A DNA stretch of 64,000 nt from Veillonella absiana (lineage in GTDB: Bacteria; Bacillota; Negativicutes; Veillonellales; Veillonellaceae): NCBI RefSeq assembly GCF_032970905.1, contig NZ_JAWJZA010000013.1; one strand, written 5' to 3'. Positions 1 through 9,471 of this stretch are shown here, in pieces. Position numbers and translations under genes: made by a program. The notes under the pieces are model-generated. The model worked only from the letters and a program-made list of their open reading frames with translations, searched no databases and was not told where the DNA came from. How positions within the stretch are numbered: position 1 is the first letter of the stretch; every line of letters begins with the position of its first letter.

Positions 1-330
1 GGGTACAACAGTACGCTGAGGAAGGTTATACCTATGCGGTCTCACTCGATTTGTCTAAATACTTCGACACCATGAACCAACACATGTTGCTTAACATGGT
101 ACGAGTGCATGTGAAAGATAAGAGAGTGATTCAACTGATTAAGAAGTTTCTAAGAAGTGGATTGATGGACAACAATAGATTTGTTAAGACTACAGAAGGG
201 ACACCACAAGGTGGGAACCTATCTCCGATATTAGCGAATCTATATCTCGATGCATTCGATAAAGAATTTGAACGCATCGGTGGTGTGAGAGGTCGGCTAT
301 TCAACTAATGGGTAGCCTCCTACTCGATTT
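1..330 (+). mobile_element. Group II intron remnant, internally deleted
   Basis: The left edge enters an open frame (from base 3 to 308) encoding part of a group II intron reverse transcriptase/maturase. It shows the RT blocks SLDLSKYFDT and EGTPQGGNLSPILANLYLD. The frame stops at 306-308, before the YADD catalytic block and without maturase (X) or endonuclease domains. Bases 274-328 resemble an intron domain VI: GAG-AGG-GGCTA pairs with TAGCC-CCT-CTC and ends in CTACTCGATT, typical of the 3' end of one bacterial intron class. So the RT reading frame runs straight into the intron tail, with the rest of the RT gene and domain V missing. It is dead as an element. The 5' part lies outside the window. 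Confidence 0.75.
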
Positions 331-414
331 TAAGTTATACGATATACTATTTTGTTTGTTTTGTTACCAAATCGATAATGGTTAAAATCATTTCACATGA
401 TTTCACAAATGATT

Positions 415-1068
415 TTATTGGTAAGAACTCAGCATTCGAATGGAAGTTATGCCACAACAATCTAATGTATAGGCAAAATCTACAGGAAATTTCTCAAAGT
501 TCATGTGTTTGGCACCGACCAAGCCAATTTCTTCGTCGGGTACAAAGGCTACATGAATATCACCATGTTGTACATCAGGATGTTGTTGTAAATAATGTAG
601 GGCAGTCATGATAGATGCTACGCTGGCTTTATCATCAGCACCTAAAACAGAATGACCATCACTAACAAAAATATCATCGTTGATATAGGCTTCGAGTTCA
701 GGATGTTCTGCTAAACGAATATAGATTTGATCCGCTTCATTTAGGCATATATCACCGCCTGTATAATGTACTAGTTGAGCAGTTATGTTTGGATTTAGAT
801 TGACATCAACAGTATCTAGATGAGCACAGAATCCAATAGCTGGTAATTGTTTATCCGTATTGCTAGGTAGTTTAGCTGTTAATACACAGTATTCACTGAG
901 TTCTATATCAACTAGTCCAAGATTAGACAATTCAGATTGTAAGGTTTTGGCCATATCCCATTGACCAGGTGTACTTGGAACAACACCTGCGGATGCATCA
1001 CTTTGACTCGTAATGGCTACATATCGTAAAAATCGTTCTGTTAGTTCTTGTTCAAAAGGAAAACTCAT
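415..1068 (-). pseudogene. pepT: Peptidase T (tripeptide aminopeptidase), 3' half missing
   Basis: The N-terminal ~205 residues match PepT, a zinc-dependent M20 peptidase that removes the N-terminal residue from tripeptides in the cytosol. Visible motifs are FCAHLDTVD (metal-binding His and Asp), SVLGADDKASVASI (bridging Asp) and FVPDEEIG (catalytic Glu pair). Homology ends after AYTLDCCG, and about 11 unrelated residues follow before a stop. The family is about 410 residues, so roughly half is lost, including the dimerisation domain return and the last metal ligands. The start at 1068 is backed by AGGAGG upstream. The break faces the intron remnant at 1-330, so intron insertion followed by deletion is a plausible cause (inference). 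It lies downstream of the broken transporter gene on the same strand. Confidence 0.8.
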
Positions 1069-1179
1069 AGAACCTCCTCAAGTAAAATTTTTGTTATATG
1101 AAAGCTTTCACAATAGCGAATCTCATATAACAAAAATAGGATACAATAAAACAGGATATAAAATGTAAAACACGTTACA

Positions 1180-2458
1180 TTATGGACGTGGGTATAAATA
1201 ATCGGCTTGTAATCCCAATGGGATATCAAGGAACCACATACCGTAAAGTACTACTGTTAATACGATTAATAGTGCAACAGTGTATGGTAACATCATGGAA
1301 CTCAATGTGCCGATACCGCTTTCTTTCACATATTTTTGACAGTATGTAATAATCAATGGATAGAATGCAAACATTGGGGTTACTACGTTTACGGAGTTGT
1401 CAGAGATACGGAAGGAGGCTTGTGTTAATTCTGGTGAAATACCAACACCCATGAGCATTGGTATGAAGATTGGAGCAAGAATAGCCCATTTTGCAGACGC
1501 AGAAGTAATGATTAAGTTAAGCAAGGCAACAAAGAAGATGATACCGAAGATTGTTAATTGAGGTGGTAATGCCAAGGAACGTAAGAATTCTGCGCCAGAT
1601 ACAGCGAGAAGAGCACCGATTTGAGAGGCATTGAAAGCATATAAAAATTGAGCAGCAAAGAAATAAAATACAACTAATTGAACAAGTGTATGGGTCATAT
1701 CTTCCATGGATTTAGTGAAGTCTTTTGGCAATTTGAATTTGCCAGATGCCACGCCATATACAACACCAACACCGCCAGTAAAGATGAAGATTAATGCGAC
1801 GATACTTTGCATAATTGGGGCTTTAAAGCTTGCCAATGTGCCATCTGGGGCACGTAATAAGCTATCTTCTGGTAATAAGGCTAATACCAAACCTACAGTC
1901 ATGAGTAATAAAACAAAAGAGGCAAAGTAAAAGGCTTTATTTTCACGAGAAGAAATTTCAGTATTTACATCATTTTCAATTTCTAGATTTTCATCTAGTG
2001 GATACATATTCCAGAGCCATGGTTCTACAATTTTATCTGTTACATACCAACATGCTGGAATAACAAAGAATGTAGCAATGAATGCATAGTAATAGTTTGC
2101 TAATACATTTTAGCAATTTTTTGAGGGCCATATTCAAATAACCAGATCCGTCTGCAATAGCAACGCCAAGTGTGGCAACAATTACCATGCCCAAAGGTGG
2201 GAATCCTGAATAATTAGTTACCATTTTACTCATTAAGGTAACTAATGACTGTGCACTTAACATATTGATTACAGTCAATGGTTTACCCGTAGCCGGATTG
2301 ACCTAGTCAAACGTCATTGTTGAAAGTATAGCGGAAATCACACATACAATCAAAAATGCACCAATAAATAAAATAGTAATGTCCGGAATCTTATTACCTA
2401 TGCGTTCAATAAAGGCAAGAATTCCTGTGTTCTTTCTTGGTTCAGTTTGTACACTCAT
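1180..2458 (-). pseudogene. AbgT-family transporter, disrupted by a stop and an internal deletion
   Basis: This gene belonged to the AbgT family, inner-membrane transporters first known for p-aminobenzoyl-glutamate uptake, later also linked to drug efflux. The start ATG at 2456-2458 (MSVQTEPRKNTG) has a GGGAGG site. Codon 52 is TAG in frame (TMTFD-stop-VNPATGKPLTV). Reading continues to GYLNMALKKL near 2110. There the frame changes and sequence equivalent to about 100 residues is missing. Homology resumes as ANYYYAFIATFFVIPACWYVT and runs to the natural end at 1180. The C-terminal stretch (MYPLDENLEIEN onward) is intact and has several membrane helices. Together with pepT it looks like a former transporter-peptidase operon that has decayed. 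Confidence 0.8.
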
Positions 2459-2684
2459 ACAATACCTCCCAGATAAAAAGTAGAAATAAAAATGATACAA
2501 CTTACTCTTTCAATATACATTTTGATAGTATAATTGTCTATTGAAAGTTGTGCAGAAATAATGACTATATTCCATACAATATATTGCAGTAAATCTAGTT
2601 ATATATCGATAAATATGGTAAAATATATCAATAGAAGTCTAATGATATACTGCGTGTCAGTATGTAAATATATTTTTGTCATTC

Positions 2685-2714
2685 AAGAACTATGAGGCAT
2701 GCCTTGTAGTTCTT
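2685..2714 (+). other. Hairpin in the mutS leader
   Basis: AAGAACTA and TAGTTCTT flank an inner AGGC/GCCT pair with one TG/TG internal mismatch, giving a near-perfect 30-base inverted repeat. It ends 14 bases before the mutS ribosome site at 2729-2734. No clear U-tract follows, so it is more likely an mRNA 5' structure or an operator than a terminator. Confidence 0.5.
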
Positions 2715-2740
2715 CATTATTTGTGTTTAGGAGGCGAAAA

Positions 2741-5395
2741 ATGAGTAAAAAGCTAACACCGATGATGGAACAATATATGGACATAAAATCTCGTCATCCA
2801 GAGGAGCTATTATTCTTTCGTCTTGGGGATTTTTATGAAATGTTCAACGAAGATGCCATCACTGCATCTCGTGAATTAAATATTACGCTTACTGGACGTC
2901 CTACAGGGGATGAGGAAAAAACACCGATGTGCGGTGTTCCATTCCATGCAGCAGAAAGCTACATCGAAACACTTGTAAAAAAAGGTTACAAAGTAGCGAT
3001 TTGTGAACAACTAGAAAATCCTCGTGCTGTGAAAGGGATAGTAAAGCGTGATGTTATCAAGGTTATTACACCAGGTACGGTGATGACTGAAAATGGTAAT
3101 GATGCGCGAAGCAATAACTTCCTATCATTGTTTTATGTCGTTAAAGATGCGTGGGTTCTGGTATTCTGTGATGTATCTACTGGCGAAGTCATTTGGGACC
3201 GTATTTTGCCAAACGAAAAACGCACAGATATCTTTGATGCCTTAGCCATGTATCGACCTGCGGAAATCATTTTGGCTAATGAAGTAAGTTTGCCTCAAGA
3301 TGTTCAGGACTTTGTAGATAATCAATTCTCTAATTTGGTGCTTTCACCCTATACGGCTCATGAAACGAATCGTGAATTGAGCGATTTAGGGGCGAAACAT
3401 TTTTCCGATATGGGCCTCATGGAAGAGGACGTATTGGAAGCATTAGGCTACATGCTGACGTATTTGCATGACGTAATCAAAACGGAAACGTCTCATATCA
3501 GCTATGTCCATAAATTGAGCGTAGGCAATCGCATGATTTTAGATACCGCATCGCTACGCCATTTGGAAATCACCCATAATTTGCGAGATGGTGGTACGAA
3601 GGGCACATTATTAGATGTCCTCGATCGTACATTGACGCCAATGGGGGCACGTTTATTAAAGCAATGGCTAGAAAGTCCATTAACAGATGTGGCTCAAATT
3701 CAACGTCGTCAAGCGGCCATTGCAGAAATCATTAGTCGTGGGGCGGAACGCGAACAATTGCGTTCTTACCTCGATACGATTTATGATTTTGAACGTATCG
3801 TTGGCCGTATAGAAACAGGTTCCGTATCACCGCGCGATTTTACTTCCTTGCGTGAATCATTGCAGTGTTTGCCACATATAAAAAAAACCTTATCAGAATG
3901 CCAAAGTATTGCGTTACAAACATTAAATCAAAATGTATATAGTCATACTGATTTATATGAATTGTTGAAAGATGCCATTGCTGAGCAACCAGCATTGACA
4001 TTAAAGGATGGTCGTGTTATTCGTGATGGCTATAACGCTGAACTTGATGAACTTCGTTCCTTAGCAACTAATAGCCAGGAGTGGTTAGAACGTCTAGAAA
4101 GCGAAGTAAAAGACGCCACAGGTATCAAATTAAAAACTGGTTATAACAAGGTATTTGGTTATTATTTTGAAGTGACTCATGCGAACGCGGCACAAGTGCC
4201 AGCGTATTTTATTCGTAAACAAACGTTGGCGAATGCAGAGCGCTATATTACGCCTGAACTAAAAGAATTTGAAATTAAAATCCTTAGTGCGAAGGAAAAA
4301 ATTGTAGCCTTAGAGCAACAATTATATCAAGATTTGCGTATGCAAGTGAAACAGGTGGTCCGTGATGTGCAAGAAACAGCTCGTGCACTAGCTGAACTCG
4401 ATGTGTTGGCATCCTTAGCGGTGGTGGGATATGAGGAAAACTATATTTGTCCTACTATCGTGATGAATGGGCAAATCAATATTCGTGACGGTCGCCATCC
4501 GGTGATTGAAAAATTCCTAAAACGTGAGGTATTCGTGCCGAATGATATCATGTTAAATCATGATGAAGAGGAATTCTTACTCATTACGGGGCCGAATATG
4601 GCTGGTAAATCTACGTATATGCGACAAGCAGCTATCTTGATGGTAATGGCACAAATTGGTTCGTTCATTCCTGCTAGAGAGGCTAGTATTTCCCCTGTAG
4701 ACCGTGTATTTACCCGTGTAGGCGCTAGTGATGATATCTCCACTGGTCAAAGTACATTCATGGTAGAAATGAAGGAAGTTGCGTACATTCTTGAAAATGC
4801 TACATCCAATAGTCTTGTCATCCTTGATGAGATCGGTCGTGGCACGAGCACCTTTGATGGTTTGAGTATTGCTCAAGCCGTGGTGGAGCATATTTGTAAA
4901 CATATTCATGCAAAAACATTATTTGCTACGCATTATCATGAACTCATCCCATTAGAGGAAACCTATCCTAAGTTGAAAAACTATACGGTAGCCGTTAAGG
5001 AAAAGGGCAAGGACGTAGCATTCCTTCGACGTATTATTCGCGGTGGTGCCGATCGTAGTTATGGTATCCATGTAGCAAAACTGGCTGGTTTACCGCAAAG
5101 TGTATTAAAACGGGCTGAGGTGATTTTACAATCCCTTGAAACGGATCATCCTGGTTCTGATGATTTGAGTCAACGCGTAGGTAATGTAGAACTTCAAGTA
5201 GGCAGTTCCACAAATGCTGGCCGCATGGTTATGAATAATAAACCAACTATGGACTCTATGGATGTGGGTAATTTATTCACCCATTCTGTTGTAGATAGCT
5301 TGTTAGCCGTCGATGTGATGAGCATGACGCCTATCGAAGCATTAAATACGTTATATCAATTACAAGAAGAAGCACGTAAAGGTGGTGGCAAATAA
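2741..5395 (+). CDS. mutS: DNA mismatch repair protein MutS
   Basis: MutS recognises mismatched and looped DNA as a dimer and recruits MutL. The 884-residue length is normal. The mismatch-binding motif F31-Y32-E33 lies in FFRLGDFYEMF. The ABC-type ATPase has Walker A GPNMAGKST (617-625), an ASDDISTGQSTFMVEM signature region and Walker B VILDEIGRG near 696, followed by the FATHYHEL switch. The C-terminal helical region ends in MTPIEALNTLYQLQEEAR. I chose the ATG at 2741 because AGGAGG sits 6 bases upstream; an in-frame extension back to 2699 lacks family similarity. The stop overlaps the mutL start (TAATG), so the two genes are translationally coupled. Confidence 0.97.
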   Translation: MSKKLTPMMEQYMDIKSRHPEELLFFRLGDFYEMFNEDAITASRELNITLTGRPTGDEEKTPMCGVPFHAAESYIETLVKKGYKVAICEQLENPRAVKGIVKRDVIKVITPGTVMTENGNDARSNNFLSLFYVVKDAWVLVFCDVSTGEVIWDRILPNEKRTDIFDALAMYRPAEIILANEVSLPQDVQDFVDNQFSNLVLSPYTAHETNRELSDLGAKHFSDMGLMEEDVLEALGYMLTYLHDVIKTETSHISYVHKLSVGNRMILDTASLRHLEITHNLRDGGTKGTLLDVLDRTLTPMGARLLKQWLESPLTDVAQIQRRQAAIAEIISRGAEREQLRSYLDTIYDFERIVGRIETGSVSPRDFTSLRESLQCLPHIKKTLSECQSIALQTLNQNVYSHTDLYELLKDAIAEQPALTLKDGRVIRDGYNAELDELRSLATNSQEWLERLESEVKDATGIKLKTGYNKVFGYYFEVTHANAAQVPAYFIRKQTLANAERYITPELKEFEIKILSAKEKIVALEQQLYQDLRMQVKQVVRDVQETARALAELDVLASLAVVGYEENYICPTIVMNGQINIRDGRHPVIEKFLKREVFVPNDIMLNHDEEEFLLITGPNMAGKSTYMRQAAILMVMAQIGSFIPAREASISPVDRVFTRVGASDDISTGQSTFMVEMKEVAYILENATSNSLVILDEIGRGTSTFDGLSIAQAVVEHICKHIHAKTLFATHYHELIPLEETYPKLKNYTVAVKEKGKDVAFLRRIIRGGADRSYGIHVAKLAGLPQSVLKRAEVILQSLETDHPGSDDLSQRVGNVELQVGSSTNAGRMVMNNKPTMDSMDVGNLFTHSVVDSLLAVDVMSMTPIEALNTLYQLQEEARKGGGK

Positions 5396-7458
5396 TGGCC
5401 ATTATTCATGTATTAGATGAAACAACTATAAATAAAATCGCCGCTGGTGAGGTCGTTGAACGCCCTGCCTCTGTTATCAAGGAATTAATTGAAAACTCCA
5501 TTGATGCTGGTTCAAAATCTATCGACGTGGAAATTGCAGAGGGAGGTATCGCCTATATGCGCATCACTGATGATGGTGTGGGTATGACCGAGGAGGATGC
5601 ACGTCTTGCTGTGCTCCGCCATGCGACGAGCAAAATTCAAGCCGTAGAGGACCTCTTTGATATTGCATCTTTAGGTTTCCGTGGTGAGGCCTTGGCAAGT
5701 ATTGCATCGGTATCTCATTTTTCATTGACTACCCGCAAACAGGACTCTGATCTAGGGACGCGTATTACCATTGATGGTGGGTCTTTCACTGATTGCATTC
5801 CCTATGGGGCGGCACCGGGTACGACTATTGAGGTGCGTGAGTTGTTTTATAACACCCCAGCACGTCGTAAATTTTTAAAAACCGACCGTACTGAAAGCTC
5901 GAAAATTCAGGATATTGTGGGTAAATTAGCATTGAGCAATCCACATATTTCCTTTAAATTGACCGTGGATGACAAGGTGAGCATCATTACCCCAGGTAAT
6001 GGTACTGTCACAGATACGGTGACGGCCTTGTACGGCTATAAAACGCGAGAGGATTTATTTCCTATCGCTTATGAAAGTGAAAGTATCGTCATTGACGGTG
6101 TGGTGAGTAAACCAACACTCCTCAAGAGTACTCGTGGTTGGCAGACGATTATCGTGAATAACCGCGTTATTTCAGATCGTACTATTGCCAAGGCCATCGA
6201 TAATGCCTACCATGCATTATTGCCTAAGAATGGACATCCTCTTGTGGTGCTGAATATTATCGTGCCGGCTGAGATGGTGGATATTAATGTTCATCCTCGT
6301 AAAAGTGAGGTTAAATTCTCTGACGATAAAATCATTTTCAAGGCTGTGTACCATGGTATTTTAAATGCCTTGGATAATCCATTGCATCAACGCTATGAAC
6401 GAGAGTCATCACAGTACTTGGAGTCTACTAATAACAGTAGTGGTATAACTGGTGGTACAGCGGACAATGGATTTACGGAACTACATAATCAGCCAGACAC
6501 CATTGCCACAGCAGTCAATGTAGATAAAGTATATGGTGGCCGTCATAAGCCTGGCTATGAAGTCATTCGCGATGATACGAATGAGTTTATACGTCGATTA
6601 AAAACAGAAGGGTTTACACCGGCACCGAAATGTTCCTTTGAACAGGAATCCTTCATGAATGATAGCTCATTCCATGAAGTGCCTACGGAATATCGTAGTT
6701 ATACAGAAGAAGATAAGGCTAAATTTAAGAGCCTCTATCAAACGAATCCGAGTGTATCGGAATCTACAGGTTTCAATAATTCTCTTATATCTACAGATTC
6801 TAATGGCTCTATCGATTCTACTGGTTCTATAGATTCTACGAATTTAGCTAGTTCTACTGATTCCACCGATTCGCATCGCATTATTCATAACAGTGGGCTC
6901 TTACCGATGGGACAAGTGGCATCCTGCTATATTTTGGCAAAAAAAGGTGATGATTTATTTATCATCGATCAACATGCAGCGCATGAACGCGTTCGCTATG
7001 ATAGACTTTGCAAATCTGCCGAGGCCATTCCTATGCAAGTTGCGTTAATGCCAACCTATATGAATGCTACAGATGAGGACATGACGCTGGTTGAAGAAGA
7101 ACGAGACGCATTACTTGATTTGGGTTTTGACGTGGAACTCGGTGGACCAACACAAATTAAGGTTGTGGGTAGTCCAGTAGATATTTTAGAGAGTAAGGTA
7201 GAGGAAATTTTACAATACGTTTTCACCTATCTTCATGATCATCAACAGCCAACGAAGTCTCAACTTCGTCATGAAATGTTGGCCTATGCGTCTTGTCGTG
7301 GTGCCATAAAATCTGGTCACAATCTCAATATGTATCAAATGTTCGTATTGATTGAGGATCTATTTACTACAGACAAACCATATGTGTGCCCACATGGTCG
7401 TCCAACGATTATTAAATTTACACCAGATGAACTAGGTAAATTATTCCTACGTTCCTAA
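5395..7458 (+). CDS. mutL: DNA mismatch repair protein MutL
   Basis: MutL is the GHKL ATPase that couples mismatch recognition by MutS to strand removal. The N-terminal ATPase shows KELIENSIDAG (catalytic E33, Mg-binding N34), DDGVGM and FRGEALASIASV. The C-terminal domain has the endonuclease metal site DQHAAHERVRYD (from residue 525), SCRGAIKSGH and CPHGRPT (from 665). In most nicking MutLs the last position of DQHA-x2-E-x4-E is Glu; here it is Asp, a conservative change. Between the domains (about 454-495) is a Ser/Thr/Asp-rich linker with repeats such as NGSIDSTGSIDST, encoded by imperfect direct repeats. At 687 residues it is slightly long for the family. It overlaps mutS by one base. 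Confidence 0.96.
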   Translation: MAIIHVLDETTINKIAAGEVVERPASVIKELIENSIDAGSKSIDVEIAEGGIAYMRITDDGVGMTEEDARLAVLRHATSKIQAVEDLFDIASLGFRGEALASIASVSHFSLTTRKQDSDLGTRITIDGGSFTDCIPYGAAPGTTIEVRELFYNTPARRKFLKTDRTESSKIQDIVGKLALSNPHISFKLTVDDKVSIITPGNGTVTDTVTALYGYKTREDLFPIAYESESIVIDGVVSKPTLLKSTRGWQTIIVNNRVISDRTIAKAIDNAYHALLPKNGHPLVVLNIIVPAEMVDINVHPRKSEVKFSDDKIIFKAVYHGILNALDNPLHQRYERESSQYLESTNNSSGITGGTADNGFTELHNQPDTIATAVNVDKVYGGRHKPGYEVIRDDTNEFIRRLKTEGFTPAPKCSFEQESFMNDSSFHEVPTEYRSYTEEDKAKFKSLYQTNPSVSESTGFNNSLISTDSNGSIDSTGSIDSTNLASSTDSTDSHRIIHNSGLLPMGQVASCYILAKKGDDLFIIDQHAAHERVRYDRLCKSAEAIPMQVALMPTYMNATDEDMTLVEEERDALLDLGFDVELGGPTQIKVVGSPVDILESKVEEILQYVFTYLHDHQQPTKSQLRHEMLAYASCRGAIKSGHNLNMYQMFVLIEDLFTTDKPYVCPHGRPTIIKFTPDELGKLFLRS

Positions 7459-7494
7459 GGGAAAATTAAATAATAGTTTGCATTGACTATGTTA

Positions 7495-7516
7495 ATGCAT
7501 CAGAATACTGATGCAT
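7495..7516 (+). other. Perfect hairpin in the mutL downstream region
   Basis: ATGCATCAG-AATA-CTGATGCAT forms a 9-bp stem with a 4-base loop in the 133-bp gap after mutL. No T-run follows, so it is a weak terminator candidate; it may be an operator for the next gene. Confidence 0.4.
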
Positions 7517-7591
7517 CCTATATTGGTGTTAAGGTTGTAACAAATTATTAATACGATTGTGTAATTGCTAGCTTAGCTGAAAGGAGACAAT

Positions 7592-8383
7592 ATGAATATC
7601 GTCACTGTCTCACAGAAGGCTAAGGAAGCATTAAAATCACATGCAAAGCAGGAAGCACAAGTGTTAGGCTGGCCCTATGTGGTAAGAAAAGGACAATCTC
7701 TGCCTAAGCTGCAGGAACAGTACAAGGCTGATAGTATTTTGAATTTTCAAAATACAGGACCATCACTCTATACAGGTCCCGGCAAAGAACATCATTTTCA
7801 TCTGTCTATGGCGCAGTTACGCATACTTCGTTTAGAACGAGGCGAACAAGATCATCTAGTGGAGGCCGTTAAAATTGAATCTCCAGAGCAATTTTCCATT
7901 TTAGATTGCACATTAGGTCTTGCTAGTGATTCTATTATTATGACCTACGCCTATCCAGAGGCTCGTATAACGGGCCTCGAAGCTGCTTTACCACTATGGT
8001 ATATAACAAAGTATGGATTGCAGCATTTTGTGCATGATAATAAGGAAGTGACGAATGCACTTCGGCGCATAGAGGCTATCCACGGAAATTATATAGATTA
8101 CCTTGCTCAAGCGGACAATGATTCCTTTGAGGTGGTCTATTTTGATCCCATGTTTGAAAAGCCCATCGAGGAAAGCCCTCAATTTTTGAGTCTTCGTGGC
8201 CATATTCATGAAGAACCACTATCTATAGATAGCTTTCACCAAGCCTGCCGTGTGGCAAAGTACAAGGTTGTCATTAAAGAACGACCATTTGCCAGTATAT
8301 TTAAGATATTACAGCCTCATGAATGGGTGGGCGGCAAATATAGTCGCATTGGCTATGGTGTGTATTACGTGGAGCGCATATAA
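7592..8383 (+). CDS. RsmJ-like class I SAM-dependent methyltransferase
   Basis: This 263-residue protein resembles the RsmJ/YpiP family of Rossmann-fold methyltransferases; RsmJ methylates G1516 of 16S rRNA in E. coli. The SAM-site region reads ILDCTLGLASDSI followed by acidic-loop residues in ARITGLEAALPL. The catalytic-loop motif VVYFDPMF (D185) corresponds to the DPMFP of RsmJ. The C-terminal half ends in a substrate strand KYKVVIKERPF. An AAAGGAG site sits just before the ATG. It lies between mutL and miaA in a block of DNA and RNA maintenance genes, consistent with an rRNA or DNA target. The exact substrate cannot be told from sequence; Firmicute members are generally uncharacterised. 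Confidence 0.75.
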   Translation: MNIVTVSQKAKEALKSHAKQEAQVLGWPYVVRKGQSLPKLQEQYKADSILNFQNTGPSLYTGPGKEHHFHLSMAQLRILRLERGEQDHLVEAVKIESPEQFSILDCTLGLASDSIIMTYAYPEARITGLEAALPLWYITKYGLQHFVHDNKEVTNALRRIEAIHGNYIDYLAQADNDSFEVVYFDPMFEKPIEESPQFLSLRGHIHEEPLSIDSFHQACRVAKYKVVIKERPFASIFKILQPHEWVGGKYSRIGYGVYYVERI

Positions 8384-8471
8384 ATTCCCACAATGTAAGT
8401 CCGATTACATGATATTCTAGTAAGAAATTGTAGTAAAAAAATATCAAGAATTTATTTGATAAGAGGTACCA

Positions 8472-9395
8472 GTGAATCGATTAATTACCATTGTAGGACC
8501 TACGGCGGTAGGCAAGACGGAATTAACATTGCGATTGGCCCATGAGTTTCAATCGCCTATTATTTCTGGTGATGCCTACCAGGTCTATAAACAACTAAAT
8601 ATTGGGACGGCAAAGCCTACCGCTGAGGAATTGGCTAGCGCTCAACATTATTTAATCGACATTCTTGAGCCCGATGATTCCTATAGCGTTAGTGTGTTCC
8701 AAGAACAAGCGAAACAATTGATTTCAGAATGCAATGACCGTAGTGAGATTCCTATTTTATCTGGTGGTACTGGATTATATGTGCAATCACTACTGGAAAA
8801 TTATGGATTTAATGATACCAAGCCAAATCCCGAATTACGCGAACAATTAGATGAACTCTATGATACAGAGGGCATTGAAGGTTTGCGTACCTATGCAGAG
8901 CATTTAGCGAAACAAGATGAAATTACTCTAGTATTGCAGGATAAACATCGTTTATATCGAGCAATTGAACTCATGAGTGCAGGGGATTATGATGCACTTC
9001 GTCATCAGACAAAGGATGGTCTCAGTTTTGAAGGCCCTGTCATCGGCCTCATACGCAATCGTGATGAGCTATATGAACGCATTAATTTGCGAGTAGACCT
9101 CATGTTTGAGGATGGGCTAGTAGCAGAAGTAGAACAAATCCTCGCGAATGGTGTGTCGCCCAATTGCCAAGCTTTCAAAGGCATTGGTTATAAAGAAGTG
9201 GTACAACATTTGTATGGGGACATCAGTCTCGATGAATGCCGTGAGTTAATTCAAAAAAATACACGACATTTCGCAAAACGTCAAATCACTTGGTACAAGC
9301 GGATGCCGTATATTCAATGGATTCATATTGAAAGGGGCATGACGGGCAACGATGTGTATACATCGGCTCGACAATTGTGTCAATTCAGTAATTAG
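8472..9395 (+). CDS. miaA: tRNA dimethylallyltransferase MiaA
   Basis: MiaA transfers the dimethylallyl group from DMAPP to N6 of A37 in tRNAs that read UNN codons. The 307-residue protein has the P-loop GPTAVGKTEL (9-18), ISGDAYQVYK holding the catalytic Asp, SGGTGLYVQSLL, and the conserved late segment FKGIGYKEV. A C-terminal NTRHFAKRQITWYKR contacts the tRNA anticodon in known structures. The start is GTG at 8472, preceded by AAGAGG. In this window it sits with mnmA (2-thiouridine) and mtaB (methylthio-t6A), so three anticodon-loop modification genes occur within 18 kb. Confidence 0.96.
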   Translation: MNRLITIVGPTAVGKTELTLRLAHEFQSPIISGDAYQVYKQLNIGTAKPTAEELASAQHYLIDILEPDDSYSVSVFQEQAKQLISECNDRSEIPILSGGTGLYVQSLLENYGFNDTKPNPELREQLDELYDTEGIEGLRTYAEHLAKQDEITLVLQDKHRLYRAIELMSAGDYDALRHQTKDGLSFEGPVIGLIRNRDELYERINLRVDLMFEDGLVAEVEQILANGVSPNCQAFKGIGYKEVVQHLYGDISLDECRELIQKNTRHFAKRQITWYKRMPYIQWIHIERGMTGNDVYTSARQLCQFSN

Positions 9396-9471
9396 TTTAC
9401 ATAGAATTTGAAATATTATTTTAAAAGGTTTAGTGATGATAAACCTGAAACTATATAGTTAGGAATGTAAC

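Noticed and set aside
378..611. 77-codon + strand frame near the intron remnant
   Set aside because: It runs antisense to the pepT remnant and shows no similarity; a shadow.
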